A stretch of DNA of 64,000 nt. Origin: Oscheius dolichura (lineage: Eukaryota; Nematoda; Chromadorea; Rhabditida; Rhabditidae). Shown piece by piece: positions 11,915-24,543 of this stretch. How positions within the stretch are numbered: position 1 is the first letter of the stretch; the number at the start of each line of letters is the position of its first letter. The DNA lies in the NCBI GenBank assembly GCA_932521035.1, contig OW051493.1, positions 10,252,001-10,316,000 on the forward strand. Direction: 5' to 3'. Position numbers and translations under genes: made by a program. Below the pieces are notes generated by a model that did no database searches, was not told where the DNA came from, and saw nothing but the letters and a program-made list of their open reading frames with translations.

Positions 11915-13133
11915 CTGAAACTGGCTTAATTCGATTTTATTTAACATATTAAACGGGGGATAAAAGGGCACAAGGGGGCCTCCGGTTGACCCCCGGCCAT
12001 TTTTGACACAGGTGAACTTTGGTAATTATTCATGGCATTGGACTTTTCCGTGCAAAGGGGGCAGCGAATTTTGGACGGGATTCGTCATTTTTGGAGAATT
12101 TCTGAGATCTGGGGGGCACAACCACAAACGATTCTGTCTACTGGGAGAAAGATATTTTCAAGAGGAAAAAGCCCGCGAACCGGGTCAGGAGCTCTTAAGA
12201 TCTGGGAAAGGACTTCACGTCTAAATTGATGGTCACGGACCGGGAAACGTCATTTTTTGATGAGATTTTGGCACTACCGTATTCTTCAGAAAATTCTCTA
12301 CAAAATTACTCTTAAACTTTTTTGAAAGCTGGGCTTTTTTAGTCCCAAATGGTCAAAAGTTCCCCGGCGTCGCAGTGGTTGTATATGGTCCATCGACTTC
12401 TCGGGATAATAACTCTTCAAACAAATGGAATTTTTGAAAACTTTTGGTATCATTCGAAAGAGCAGAAAATACTCTACAAGGCTACTTTTACAGATTTTTT
12501 AAACAAAGGATTTTGGGCCAAAAATAGTCAAAAGTTCTGGGACTGGAAGGAAAAGGGACGGGGAAGGGAGGTCTCACCTGTTCGGCCCGATGACAGATAC
12601 CTAACAAAACCGTGGGCGAGATAATTTGTATATCTGGCTTGGTTTTGGCGCTCTTTCTGGCGACCTCTCACTTTTCTTCTCTTTTTATATTTTTCTCTAC
12701 GGAACCTGGAAAAGAGAGACATCTTGAAGGGAAATAAACACTTGACACACAGAAAAGAGACAATGAGACAATTGTTTTGGGGAGGATAAGAAGAAGAATA
12801 GCCGGAGCAGACAATGAGCGATGATTGATGAGCCGGTGGGCCCCGTGGATGTCGCGAAGTTTAAGTTTTGCCTATCTGTCTTCTCTCTTCATCTTCTGTC
12901 GGCGGGCTGAGTCAAGTGTATCCCGTCACGAAAGGCAGAGAGAGGAGGAACAGGGGCCGACGACGATGATGGAAGAGAGCTGGGGACAGACACACTACAT
13001 GGGGCCAGGGGAGGAAAAATGCGGGAAATTTGGAGCAGGAACTGCAACTAGAGACTAAAATAGACCAAAAAGTAGAGAAAAACAGACCAATTGGCCGAGG
13101 AACTCTCAAAATTCCAGTACTGCAGCACCCGTA

Positions 13134-13213
13134 AAATCTCGGCAGCTGATCGCATTGGCTAGATGGCGCGCGGGTTGACCAGTACGGCGAGCTGCCGAGT
13201 TCTTACGGGTGCG
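13134..13213. repeat. Palindromic hairpin element, family P, copy 4
   Basis: Arms CACCCGTAAAATCTCGGCAG and CTGCCGAGTTCTTACGGGTG enclose about 40 bp. Confidence 0.85.
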
Positions 13214-14204
13214 GCGGCAGGAGAACGTTCCTTATTCCCGGGTTATTTGAAGCGGGGAAAAGGTCAAAATTATCAGTTTTTTCTGGGGAATACTGTTCTC
13301 CAACTTGTTTTACAATATTCCTCACTTAGCAAAGAAGGTAAGGAGCCTAAATTTTGTTAAAAATCGGAATAAATCGGCTATATTCGAGGATAAAAGGGCC
13401 AATTCATCCTGTCATTCCCAAAAGGAACTGGTAATCTGCATGTTCCGGGTCAACAGATGTCAGAGAGGACAAATGAGCAATGACCGTGCGAGATTGAAAT
13501 AATTGGTGGAATGACTGCTCATCCTAGAGATTCCCTGGGCTCTTAGGGTTGTTTTCTTCTGGGCCCCAATTCGAATTTCCTGGCTATTTGGATGACGGGG
13601 AGATCCGGTCAGATCTCTGTCTATTCTATAACAAAAAAAGAAAAAGAGAGGGAAAATGGAGAGGATAATAAAAGTTTCGGGGTGTGACAATTAATCGATT
13701 GGTGGCGATGGGAAGCTCTCCTCTCTCTCTCTCTGAGAAGAGAGCTCCCAGCTGTGTAAAAGAGGGGCAGGGGCCAGATATAATGATTTGGATCATATAG
13801 CAGGGGGGACGGGGGGCTGATCAAGGAACCCCTCTCCTCTCTCTGGCCAGTTGGTGGTGTAAAGTGAAGGCCCTTGGACTCTATGAGTACTCTGTTAGTG
13901 TTAAAAGGGAAGTAGAACTGGTGGGGTGAGAGAGAGCAGCAGCCACATGGCCCCGGAGGGCGAGAGGGAATTCCCAGAGAGACCGGGAGGCAGGTGTTCA
14001 TCTCTCTAAGATGATGAGTAGATGTCCCCCTAGCGTCATATAATGCAATAAGGCCCCGGCGGCTACTGCTGCTCCATAACTCTAATTTGGGGACGGCGTC
14101 ATTTCCTAATAATCTGTGGACAGCAGCATGCAGTTGAAAAATGAGGAAAAATGACCTTTTTCATCTGTTTTCCTTTCCGAATCCCAGATTTCTGTGCCGC
14201 CGCA

Positions 14205-14297
14205 CCCGTAAATTCTCGTCAGCTGCGCGCCTTGGCAAGTCCATGCGCTAGAATACCAGTACGGCGCGCTGCCGAGATTTTACGGGTGCGCGCGCAC
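14205..14297. repeat. Palindromic hairpin element, family P, copy 5
   Basis: Arms CACCCGTAAATTCTCGTCAG and CTGCCGAGATTTTACGGGTG enclose about 45 bp. Complementary GC-rich caps (GCCGCCG / CGCGCGC) extend the stem partly. Confidence 0.83.
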
Positions 14298-14947
14298 AAA
14301 ACTGCAAGGAGCGGTTCGGGTTATTTTTAGCTTGGGAAAGAGTAAAAAATGAAGTTTTGATAAGATTTTGACCAAAATGCAACAAATAAAGTGATAAGAA
14401 AAGGTCAACAAGACGTCTCCCATTTATTTTCTGGATCAAAAAGCGTCGACTCGCAGGCGAAACAGAACTGCCCGTCACAGCTGGTAACAATCAGCATAGA
14501 GACAGAAATAATGGGAAGAGGAAGGCATCCGGATGTTACAAAACGAAGAATTATAGTAGTTTTAGTAGTAGGGGGAACGGCCGAGAGTAAACGGCTTTGT
14601 CGCTCTCTCAGTCCTCTAGTCAGTAAGCCCGGGGGCACATATAAACATTGAACAATGTGATTTGGCACCCTCCTTCTCCAAATTGCGACGACGACGACGA
14701 GCAAGAGAGAGAGAGAAATGAAGAAAGTGGGCACATCCCCTTTCTGTTCCGTCTCCGATGTTCTCTTCCTCATTTCATTTTCATTCCCCGCCATTTTTTC
14801 AAGATTACAGGAGACTGTGACATCTAAATTCAAATCTGCTACCAGTAAAATATTCTCCATCTCGTTCTGCATCGAATGACACCAAAAACAACCAAGATTT
14901 TATTGAAAATTTTCGAGCAAAATCCATTTCAGAAAATGTTGTCAAAT

Positions 14948-15012
14948 AGCGCAGTGGGTTTCTCGCAAAACAGGATAGAAAGGTCCGGGGTTCGACTCCG
15001 CCGGGCGGCGAC
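14948..15012 (+). other. Degenerate tRNA-like sequence
   Basis: An A-box-like AGCGCAGTGGGTTTCTCGC is followed by a strong B box GGGGTTCGACTCC and a CGGGCGGCGA tail, with about tRNA spacing. The anticodon arm does not pair well. It is probably a tRNA pseudogene or a SINE fragment. Confidence 0.5.
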
Positions 15013-15159
15013 TCTCTTTTGCTTTTTTTCTTTTTGCTCTATTCTCATTTTCTGGCTGTGAAATACCCTAGAAACAATTCGTCTGACAATTCAAGAATCT
15101 GTTTCGATTTCTCTAAAAAGAGCCTTCAAAGTCGATTTCAGTGCTCTTTCATACTCCAT

Positions 15160-15864
15160 CTATTGGACCACGAGCTGCCGTAGCACCGGGTCCGTTGGTT
15201 GTAGTGTACTGTAGTAAACAATGTTAAAGATTTCGTCATCAAATTTTGTCTCCAAGCTTTCAAATTCATCTTTTCCTCCTCTCTGAATATTGAATTCCAT
15301 AGAATCGAGACCAACACTCACCAATTTCTCGAAACCTCTATCAGGTTCATTTTGAACAGCTCGGAAATCTTCCAACAACGGACTGCGTATATCGTCGACC
15401 AAATCGCGGAAATGGGTTCCCGTTTGTTGGAGACGGATTAAATCCAGGAGTTTCAGCTGAAAGGCGGGTATTCAAGGACTAAATAAAGAGAAAACCAACC
15501 TTTTTGACGATTTTCTGGTGCAGGAAGCCATGAATTCCGGACACATCAATTTTATCCGGTATTTTTTGAAAGAATCAAAGGAACAAGTGAGGTAGAATGA
15601 ACGAAAGTTGAACGCAGCGCAGAGGTTGCACAAGGGTCTCGTGACCGTGATTCCGCGGTCGCCGAAAACTTTGCGTCAATACAGACCAACGGGTACCCGA
15701 CCCCGGACCGGTAAAAGATCTTCTTCCCCATGGTCCCATTGGTGAGGAAAGCCTAAAAGAGGCCAAGAGTGAGGTTTTCCAAAGTTTACCGTCACAACGG
15801 GATATTTGTATTGAATTTTCCCTCGGTTTATGATTCTGAAGCCATAAAGTGGCACAGAAGCCAC
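15160..15864 (-). CDS. Unrecognised gene, 3' exons (partial model)
   Basis: The stop is at 15160-15162. The last exon encodes GGKDEFESLETKFDDEIFNI and ends VLRQLVVQ. The exon before it encodes KLLDLIRLQQTGTHFRDLVD in phase, after an exon ending HGFLHQKIVKK (donor near 15500). Further upstream, frames near 15750-15660 (AFLTNGTMGKKIFYRSGVGY) and 15864-15788 (GFRIINRGKIQYKYPVVT) have matching splice sites. I could not connect the two halves with a clean intron near 15540-15660. No domain is recognised. It lies directly downstream of the GPCR on the same strand, but nothing shows that it belongs to that gene. Confidence 0.4.
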
Positions 15865-16308
15865 CTCCAGCGACGAGAGTTAGTTTTTCAGAATCAGTTT
15901 GACGAGCTCTTTCTAGGGGTGTATGATAGAGCTACAGAGGTGGAGTATTTGGAACGGAGACCTTCGATCAAGCCTGGAGGCTATCATCATGGGGGGTACC
16001 CCATAGGTCAAAAATATCAAGTCCAATTTTGAACCGGCTCTCCTGGTAATAATTTCGACCGTGGTCTGTTTAGCCAGGAAAACTTGTTTCCTGCCATAAA
16101 AACGACGTTTTCGGAGCTTGAGTTGGCCTTCTGACCGATAATCCGCTCCTCGATCAAGTCTGGAGATCCAAAACACGCCACTGCCTCCTTCCCAATGGTC
16201 ATAAGCCCATATTTATTAGCAACTTCGAGTAAATATACAGTATAATAATATCTATAGATTGATCTTCTTCTTCTCCTTATAGATACTGTAAAAAATTTCG
16301 GACTCATT

Positions 16309-18432
16309 TCATAAGAGTCTTGTGTCCGCGGTGAGTGGCTCTCCATTATCCACCCAAATTGTTCCATTCTGTTTTTCTTTTGATCCGCAAACAATCTAAA
16401 CTCATTTTTTTTAATATTTAAAAATAAGATTAAACCTCTTTTAATGTTTTGCGGAAAGCTGCTCCAAAACAAAGATAACAGAAGAAATTGGCGGTGCCAT
16501 TGATGACGACGAGGAGATTTGAGAGATCGACCAGGTAGACTAACATTTGCTGAAGGAAAAAAAAGACAGTTTAAAGGACTGGGAAGGTTCCTACGGGGTT
16601 GTTGAAGATTATTTCCATGAAATTAACAAGAAGCGCTGTGAAATTACAGAAAATGAAGAAGAAAACGACGAGGATCAGGCTCATCGTGTCGGATTCTCCT
16701 GAAATAGGGAATTTTGGATCCTGCGAAGATTTTTGGCTTACCGTCTCCTTCTCCACTTTTTGTAACTACCGTATACACAACACAGACATTCAAAAGAATG
16801 AGAAGAGCTAGCGGACCGATGGCCAGGAACGTCGTATACATATAGGTGTAATAAATGGCATAATAAGCCGGATCCATACGGATTGCTGAAGATTTTTATT
16901 AAAAATTACAATCAGGAACTCTTTTTGATATATTCTATCCAAAAAACCAAAATTTTAGCTAAAAATCCATGAAAATGGTGAAAAACGGTATAAAATTTCA
17001 AAAATGTTCATTTCCCGCCCTTCGCGCGAGCTGCAGTCCGTAATTTGGCGGGCGCGTTAAGCGAAATTCGAATCTTTTTTTGTTCATTTTTCTCTAGTTT
17101 TACTAATTTTATTTCAATTTTTTAGTCTACTATGATCAGGAAAAAACTGGTGAATTTTTTAAGACCAAAACGAAGTAAAAATTCCGAGTTGGTCACTTAC
17201 CTGTAGGGCAAATTTGGGCACTTGGCTGGCCATTATTATCAATACATGGAACTTTAGCCAACTCGAAGAAATGCGGGATATTGTAGAGGATACAGCTGAC
17301 CATCATTATACAACAGGTGATTTTCGCCCTTCTGAAGATAGTTTCTTGGGTAAATTACTGGATTACTGTACCTTGGGGTACAGTAGAGGAGGCGGACGGA
17401 TTGGGGAAGGACTACCATGATGAAACAGTCCACAGCCGCTCCGACGCAGAAATAAACCGATGTCGTTTGAAATACCGCCGCTATGGGGAAGATTATCGGC
17501 GCACCGGAGACATATGCCCAGGCTAACACTGAAAATATTTGAATTTGGTATTTTCCCGGGTAGTCTCCCTCGTTCTCTCTTTCGGAGAAACGGAGCCCCC
17601 TCGGGTGAGTGGGGTGATCTGTTTTTGATTTTGCCGCCGGCAATGAAGACGTGACTTCATTTCCGACGAGCACTCGGCCTACTCCTCGCCTTCTCTTGAG
17701 GGAGAGAGACGTCGTCATTGAGAAGTAGTGGAAAGGAGAGAGGGAGGGATGGAAAAATCAGGAAAGGCAAACAAAGAGAGTGATCAAGGACTAATATAAG
17801 CGATGGAAGACGAAAAGATCGAAATCCTGTACCCGTAGGATCTCGGCAGATCGAAAAACCATAATCTCGGAACTTTCAATTACCAGTTCTCCCAGCTGCC
17901 GAGACTTTACGGGTGCCGCCGCCCTGGAGAAGCGCGTGCCCGCACCCGTAAAATCTCGGCAACGCACCGTCCTGGGAATCTAATGACAATCCCGGGAGCT
18001 GCCGACATTTTACGGGTGCAGCGAAGCGGGTGAAAGTGCAACCGGGCTATAAAGTGATGAATAAACTTACTGGGATAGTCGTGATGCCTCCAAGCTTCCA
18101 ATACGAACAGGAACATGGCTGTGAGAATAAGAAAGAAGTCAGAAAAGGCCAATGCTGCCAGGTATATCGAAGTTGAATGGACCTGATATATGTTTAAGAT
18201 TTTTTTTTGGATATTTACCCTCTGAGTCTTGTGGAGATAAACCCTCATCACCATTATATTACCCATAAGGCCGATTAGACCGACAATTGCGAGAATTACA
18301 CCGGATACTGCTAAATTGTAGGTCTGAACTTGGTTTTTTGATGACGAGGAGGGTCATTACTTGATAATCGGGGTCTGTCGAGCCTAAGCAAGCATTGCAA
18401 AACATTACTGGATATAAATCCTCGTCTTCCAT
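16309..18432 (-). CDS. Rhodopsin-class GPCR, FMRFamide-receptor-like
   Basis: Exons: 18432-18361, 18323-18219, 18182-18071, 17528-17372, 17331-17201, 16885-16742, 16698-16595, 16549-16436, 16395-16309; phases close to 341 residues. Seven hydrophobic segments are visible: TM1 with GLIGLMGNIMVMRVY, TM2 with LAALAFSDFFLIL, TM3 ending VDCFIMV (a Cys in place of the Arg of DRY), an extracellular loop with ELAKVPCIDNNG, TM5 with TFLAIGPLALLILLN, TM6 with VVFFFIFCNFTALLV, and TM7 with LLVVINGTANFFCYLCF. The VVIN..xNF.CYxxFGxxFR end is typical of invertebrate peptide receptors. It would sit in the plasma membrane and signal through G proteins; the ligand is unknown. The intron after exon 3 holds palindromic copies 6 and 7. 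Confidence 0.88.
17829..17921. repeat. Palindromic hairpin element, family P, copy 6
   Basis: Arms ACCCGTAGGATCTCGGCAG and CTGCCGAGACTTTACGGGT. It lies in a GPCR intron only about 18 bp from copy 7. Confidence 0.85.
17939..18020. repeat. Palindromic hairpin element, family P, copy 7
   Basis: Arms CACCCGTAAAATCTCGGCA and TGCCGACATTTTACGGGTG. Adjacent to copy 6 in the same GPCR intron. Confidence 0.85.
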
Positions 18433-19390
18433 TCCCTATTTCCTCTGAATTTATTCAATTTTTGAGAAATTCGTCACAGCTCACCGCCTTGGACATTTTC
18501 TGCATGTTTGCACGCCCCAATACTAACTTTGTTATTATACATTTTTATATATTTTTGATGATTTATTTAGCTCTACCGACCCCGAATTACTATAGAGCAA
18601 AGGAGAAAAGAGTCAAATGCCCTAAAATAGAGGAGCAATGAATGATGAGCTGATTTTGTTCAAAAAATCCACTTTTAGACTTCATGAAAGGTTTTCTGGG
18701 GAGTTTATCATAATTCTTGGTATCAAAATGTTCCTCTATTTGAGCTCAGTCGTTTGCAGTAAAAATGAGACCGATCCTATGTCAGAATTTTGAGAAAAAT
18801 ATCTGAAAAAAAAGCTGAGTTTTTGGAGTAGTCACAGATGTAATATGACTGAACGGCAACTGTTTATAATTTGTTTTGCATGATACTGGTGTTTATCATC
18901 GTCAGATCTTACTGCCAAAACTCAGCTTCATTCAGCCTAACGTGTATTACTTTCTGGTTAAATTTCAGCAGAAATGGCTTAGCCAATCTTCTCAAAGTGT
19001 GGTCGCAAGGTCAGCAATTTTACTATTGAAAAAAAATTACGTAAAATACGCAATATCCAAAATTTGTTCTGTGCGGCGAGCTGTGTCGTTCTCGGCGCGC
19101 TGTAAACGTGCTCTAGTCGAATTTTTGGAATTCTGAAATTTTGATTTCAACTGCTCATTTTCACTTTTTGCTCTCTCTGATTTCCTTTCTTTTCACGCAG
19201 CTGTTCTTTTTGTATACAAGTTACAATAATACTACCTCTACGTCTAGAAAAAGAACACATATTGCAAGAGAGATTACAAGAGAACGTATTATTGAACACT
19301 TCTAATTTTTATGTTTCTTATTTGCTTTCTTATTTGTTTTTTTAATAATCAATCGTTTTCAGTCTATGCAAGCACTCGCCTCTTGCTGTG
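18433..19390. other. Intergenic between GPCR and RPUSD2, divergent promoters
   Basis: AT-rich sequence between two divergently transcribed genes and the left edge of the AT-rich housekeeping block. No coding exon is supported. A TTTTCAG acceptor at 19366-19372 is a likely trans-splice site for the downstream gene. Confidence 0.5.
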
Positions 19391-22300
19391 ATGCAACCTA
19401 GCAGCAGTGAAAGTACTTTACCAGCAGAATCAACAGAAGTGGCTGAAGAAAAGATCACAAGAAAGAGACCAGTAGAAGAACAAGTAAGAAGACTTCGGTT
19501 CTAAAATCGAGATTTAGAATCAAGAGAACGAAGCAACACCTAAATCTAAAAAGAAGAAGAAAGATAAAGTGGAGAAAGACGTTACAGACGAATTGCTTAT
19601 GAATGTTCCATTCCAAATTATTGATGGTAGGTAATTTGAAGTAAGGTCAAAATTTATTGTTGAATGCTCTTTTTTATTTTAATCGTTTCTTTTAGGAGTA
19701 CGTCATCTCGCTCCCTATTGGGCTATTTACAAGACACGAACAAAAGGTCGCTGGATTGGGCGGAAATTAGTAGAAGCCTTTTCACAAGAATTTGTTACTT
19801 TCAACAAACATTACATTGTAAGTTATTGATTCTAGGCTTTAGTTCATTCGGTGCAACGTCTTCCGTTATGTGCATCATCCACTGGCCATGATCTTTTCGT
19901 ATAATTTGCATAATTATGCACTAAAATGGCCAATGTGTTGACGAATGATCCACTATAATAGAGCAGTGGAATTACGTGTTGTAAAAAGAAAGGTCTTTCT
20001 TGGCAGTCTTTTTTTTGGAAAAGTAGCTTCCTTCATTGCGCTAAAGCTCAAATTTCCAACTAATACTTTCACTAACAGCGGTGTGAAAGTCATACATTAT
20101 ACAAGAGGTCAAAGAAACGAACATAAAAGGAGAAGACGTTCTCCGAGTCCTGCTAGCTAGAGTGAATTATCGCCGTGCTAAAAGCTTTGAGACAAATCAT
20201 ATCTTCTCGTGACTCCTAAAAGCTCAAAAAATGATGCTGCCAGAAGGGGGATCAGACCTAATTATGAGCGAGGGAAGGAGATCGCTTCCGAAATGCAATG
20301 GCTTAGCTGTGATGGGAGAGGGAGCAGAGGCAGTTTTGTAATGGGCTTCAACGCTTTCCCAGGCTGTCTATTTCACCCACTCAAATTAAACTATTCTTTA
20401 CTAGGGGAAAACAAGTAATTATTCTGGGATAAGACTGCGAAGAAGGTTTCTAGCGATTAAAAAAAACGAGTGAGCAAACGGCAAACGAATGCCTCGTGCA
20501 ACACGGAAGTCGTTGAACGAATATAGCGTACCCATCGAGATTTTGATGTTCTAGCCTTCAGCGAACTTTTCACTTGATTTTTTAGAAGGTTACGCGAATT
20601 CGCCATATTGGAAGCAAGAGTTATTAGATAACCAAACCTAAAGTGTTAAATATAGAGCGAATTTATATCTACAAAGTTAGTCAAGAGGTAAATCAAATCA
20701 AACAATTAAAATAAAGAATCAAACTCTATTTCGTTTATGGGGTATCCTTTCAATAGGCAAAATACGGGCTGGATGTGATTTGTGGAAGCGGAAGAGGTCG
20801 TTCCCACGTGTATCCTCTTCTTAGTGAGTGATTAAACGCCTTCAAAATGAGTCTCTAACATTTTTGAGCAGTATGAGCTAGTATTGCTTCCTGGAGAATT
20901 GATAAATAAGCAACAATTTTAATTTTATTGAATGAGTTTAATTTGCCTAAAGAAGAAAAAGAAACGCCCAGACCAGAAAATGCTGTCCACAAAACAGATA
21001 TAAACCCGTAAAATTGGGTGTGAATTAAAGTGGAACAACGAAGAGGCAAAACATGACGAGAATTCTGAATGAGTGCGGTAATTGAGATGCCGGTCTGCTA
21101 TTACTTATCGCATGCTCTTCAGCAGAAGGACGCCCTTCCCTTTTTTTCTTCGAGTGATGCTCGGAAGTAAAGAGGAATGAGCCTGGGAAAAGGCGTAATA
21201 TGAAATTATTTGTATTTCATATAGAATTTCATGTATTTATTTTTAGAAAGTGGCCTGCAAGTTAGGAAGGATCCATGTGAATGGCAAACAGATGACAGAT
21301 CTAAACTACCTATTGAAGAATGCAGATTTGATAGAACATTATGGCCATCGTCACGAGCATCCTGCGAGTTTTTTTGTCTTTGTAAATATGAATGTATTGC
21401 AAAAAAGCCGCGTTTTGCAAGCGCTCTATTTTTCATTAGTTTCATTCACTAGCGAAAGTTGCTATGCACAGTGGAAAAAAAGCATAGAACACCGCAAGGT
21501 CTCATTTATGCGTCGACCAACGCGAAGTCAACGGACCATGCTTCACGTGCCATCTAAATTATGAGGGGCCTCAGAATACTAGATATGACAAAGAGGTTTC
21601 AGGTACAAGACCTTCCAATTGAATTTATTGCCGAAACAGATGGGCTTCTAGTAGTAAATAAGCCGCCTTCAATGCCAGTACATGCTTGTGGGCAATATGC
21701 TATTCATACGGTATTAGCACAATTACGGCTACATTATGGTAAAACGGGTTTAAGAGGTGAGCTCTTTTTTAAATATATCGAAAACGCTGGACATGCGGAG
21801 CAGTAAAGTAACAACCTGGCGACAGGATGTTCCCAGATGTGTCCCTTTTTCATTCGAGTTTATGAATTGAATCGTGTCTGGAACTTTACCAGATCAAGAG
21901 TCACAATTTTAAAAGATGCAATGTGAATTTTTTTAATGAATTTAATTTTAGTGTTACATCGTCTCGATAGAACAACATCAGGAATACTGCTTTTTGCGAA
22001 AAATTATGAGACGGATTTGGATGTAGGTATATTCGAGCGATTTTGCAATTTATCGAGAGATTACAGTTCAAAACTACTCTAAAAGCTGGGCATTGGACTA
22101 AAGAATATGTTTGCCTAGTTGAAGGATCTCTTCCAGAGTAAGTAATTTTCTAAGACTATAATGAGCGCGGAGATGGTATTGCTCGCAAGAGTGAGGCCTT
22201 GAAAGCAGTGACCGGAAATTGTAAGGAAATGCGTTAACTTTGGCAGACAGCTTCAAGTGTTATTTTCTTTTATTTGTTTTCAGTGGTTATAATGAATAAA

Positions 22301-23095
22301 ATGGTCTCAAGCGAGAAATACAGAAATCTGATCCTCACGTCAAGGTGTGAATTTCAGGCACGACGTAGTCTGCGAGGAACCAATTGGCACTCTTGTGGTT
22401 AGTATGGGGATACAATGCATTCGGCCAGATGGAAAGACCGCTAAGAGTACATTTAGAAGGTTTATTTTCTAATAGAATCTTTTGGAATACGCTTTCAGAT
22501 TATGGACCGATGGAAAAGTCAGTGCCTGTCTTGTGACAATTGAAACAGGAAGAACTCACCAAATTCGGGTACACGCCCAATATTTAGGTAAATCTCTTAC
22601 ATTTCTAACAAATTTTTTTTTCAGGTTATCCAATTGTAGGCGATAATATTTATAATTCAACAGTTTGGGGTGAAACTAAAGGAAAGTCAGCCGAGTATGG
22701 CAAAAACTACGATGAATTGGGAGAAGCTGTGCAGCAGAACCACCGAAAGGAACTTTGGATTGAGACGCTTGATCCAGAATATGTTACACGAATGGAAAAA
22801 CTGGCCGAAGAAGATGTATTTCTTTATTTTTCTGTACAACAATGCTAATATTTTTAGCTTACACCAGAGCCTGCTAATTTAAAACTAGAAGGTCGGCCAG
22901 CATTTGATCCCTACTGTTATAATTGCCACGTTGTGAAGAAAAAGGTTAGTTTTCAAATGATTTCTTGAATAATAATTGCAGGTGCCTAAGGAGCATTTTC
23001 AACTTTATTTACATTGTCTCCGTTATGAAACCGATAAATGGAGCTATGAAACACCTCTACCATCATGGGCGGAACGACCTCAAGAACATTGTTAA
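19391..23095 (+). CDS. RPUSD2: RNA pseudouridine synthase, RluA family (RPUSD2 homologue)
   Basis: Exons: 19391-19483, 19518-19626, 19696-19817, 21247-21363, 21603-21756, 21952-22022, 22067-22137, 22358-22459, 22499-22587, 22625-22815, 22858-22944, 22982-23095; 439 residues. A Lys-rich N-terminus (KSKKKKKDKVEK) precedes an S4-like region (TKGRWIGRKL, GRIHVNGKQM, HRHEHP). The catalytic motif HRLDRTTSG carries the nucleophilic Asp. GRTHQIRVHAQYLGYPIVGD and a C-terminal PLPSWAE tail follow, as in animal RPUSD2. It isomerises uridines in RNA. The HRHEHP|VQDLP junction needs a GC-AG intron (donor gcgagt at 21364). The 1.4-kb third intron contrasts with the roughly 40-450 bp of the others. The gene converges on the UMP-CMP kinase gene. 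Confidence 0.93.
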
Positions 23096-23115
23096 TTTGT
23101 TGATTTGATTGTTTC

Positions 23116-23121
23116 AATAAA
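23116..23121 (+). terminator. Poly(A) signal AATAAA of RPUSD2 homologue
   Basis: A canonical AATAAA lies 21 bp after the stop codon, before the convergent kinase gene begins its 3' end. Confidence 0.7.
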
Positions 23122-23264
23122 ATTTATATACTATAATTAAAATATTTGCAATATACAATTTAGTGATAAGTAGATTTCATAAACTACTGGCATAAAATAT
23201 GATTAGAAATGGGTGGCCTTGAAGGATATTTGAAGTTCACATGAAGAGAGATTGTTTCTAGCTT

Positions 23265-24543
23265 TTACTGGATAGATTTGAAGGCTTGCTGGACTTGCTG
23301 ATATACCTAAACACATTTGTTTATTGAAAACAGGGAACTGACTTCATCTGCACTAGCATCACTGGGGATTTCTTTAACAAGACCCGAAGCACTATAATGA
23401 TTTATGATGGGAAGCGTCTGAGTATTGTAAGTGTCCACGCGCTTTTTAAGCGATTCTCGGTTATCGTCAGACCTTCCCTCACCTAAATTTACAACGATAA
23501 AGAAGAAAAATTGTGTTTGTACCTCGATTCAAACATCTATTGATACACGTTTCCACAGGACAGCTGAGAAATAATACAAACTTGACGTCTACCTGTAAAT
23601 GAAACCGTAAAAGTCACAAAAAATGCAAACCTTGTTGCCCATTTGCTTTTCCCAACCATCGAGATTGTCCTGATTACGGGGGAAGCCGTCAATGAGAAAT
23701 CCTTTGCTATCTCCGGCAGCTTTAGCCTTATTCATAGCCTGTAATAGTTGTTTTAAACTTCAGGTGTTACGTTTAGGTCAACTTTTCCCAGTGCAGATTC
23801 TATTCAAAATAGTTCGTTTGGTAACTGGTTCCAATCAAAACATTTTCCGCACCCCGCAGCTAAATCCGAAAAGTCTTCCGTTATCGCATTAATTCGAACA
23901 AAATCCCTATTCGTTTGCCGTTAGTGAAAGTTCCTTCTACCATCAGACATGATAAGGGCACAATAGCGACGGTTCCAGGGTTCATCCAAGAAAAAAGTTC
24001 GCTTATCATCACGGACTGAAGGAATTGCAACAAAAAAAAGCAATGGCAGAATGATTTCAGTTCCAGTCTCTCTGTTAAACAGGATGGCGAACCTTTTCCA
24101 AAAGAGAGCATGTAATGGCCACGGGCACAATTGTTCCTTCGGTGATGTGCTTCTCTATCAGAGCTCCAAATTCGGAACCTTCCTGGGCTCTTTCTTCGCG
24201 GAGGAGATCACCAGCACTAAGATGTACAAAGCCAAGATTCTGAAAGTTATTCATATTTATTCAGTTTTTATTTTCATCCAGTTTTTGTTAAATCTGCGGT
24301 TAAAAATAAGCTGGACTCATAGTGCAGTGTCTAGACTGCTCATGTCTCAGCGGCTACTCAGCAGAAATAGCATCTTTCGGGGTGACTAAGATTGTAACAA
24401 TAGCGTCAGGGGTCAGTTGCACGCAAGAAAAACGAATGCACAAGCAGTATAAATAGACTTACATCGTGAATACGTTTGCACTGGGTTCCTTTTCCAGAGC
24501 CAGGAGGACCAAGAACAAAGACGACGTTGAACCTGCTAGCCAT
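23265..24543 (-). CDS. CMPK1: UMP-CMP kinase
   Basis: Exons: 24543-24463, 24239-24093, 23738-23631, 23592-23523, 23482-23343, 23306-23265; 195 residues, the usual length. The P-loop [11 protein letters not shown], the NMP-binding [10 protein letters not shown] and [29 protein letters not shown] and the lid-region [13 protein letters not shown] are all present in family order. It phosphorylates UMP and CMP with ATP in the cytosol to feed pyrimidine nucleotide pools. The frame is open upstream of the chosen Met, but the added residues are not family-like, so the [12 protein letters not shown] start is preferred. The stop is 170 bp from that of the convergent RPUSD2 gene. Confidence 0.95.

Larger units (their letters stand above)
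11915..15159. other. Upstream region of neprilysin, no firm gene
   Basis: It holds repeat D (12283-12545), a possible basic first exon (12722-12577, minus), palindromic copies 4 and 5, a CT microsatellite near 13716-13745, and a tRNA-like sequence at 14948-15012. Minus-strand open frames at 13621-14001 and 14405-14872 are long but show no domain, no start context and skewed composition, so I do not call them. Confidence 0.45.

Noticed and set aside
12577-12722. Basic first exon for neprilysin (MSLFSRFRREKYKKR)
   Set aside because: It has a good donor, but joining it to the membrane-anchor exon breaks the frame; kept only as a note on the uncertain 5' end.
13621-14872. Two long minus-strand open frames (126 and 155 codons)
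   Set aside because: Low-complexity GA/CT composition, no family similarity, no splice logic.
19945-20160. 71-codon frame ending RRRRSPSPAS inside the RPUSD2 intron
   Set aside because: It lies wholly in an intron on the same strand, is not in phase with neighbours and has no clear start; probably chance.
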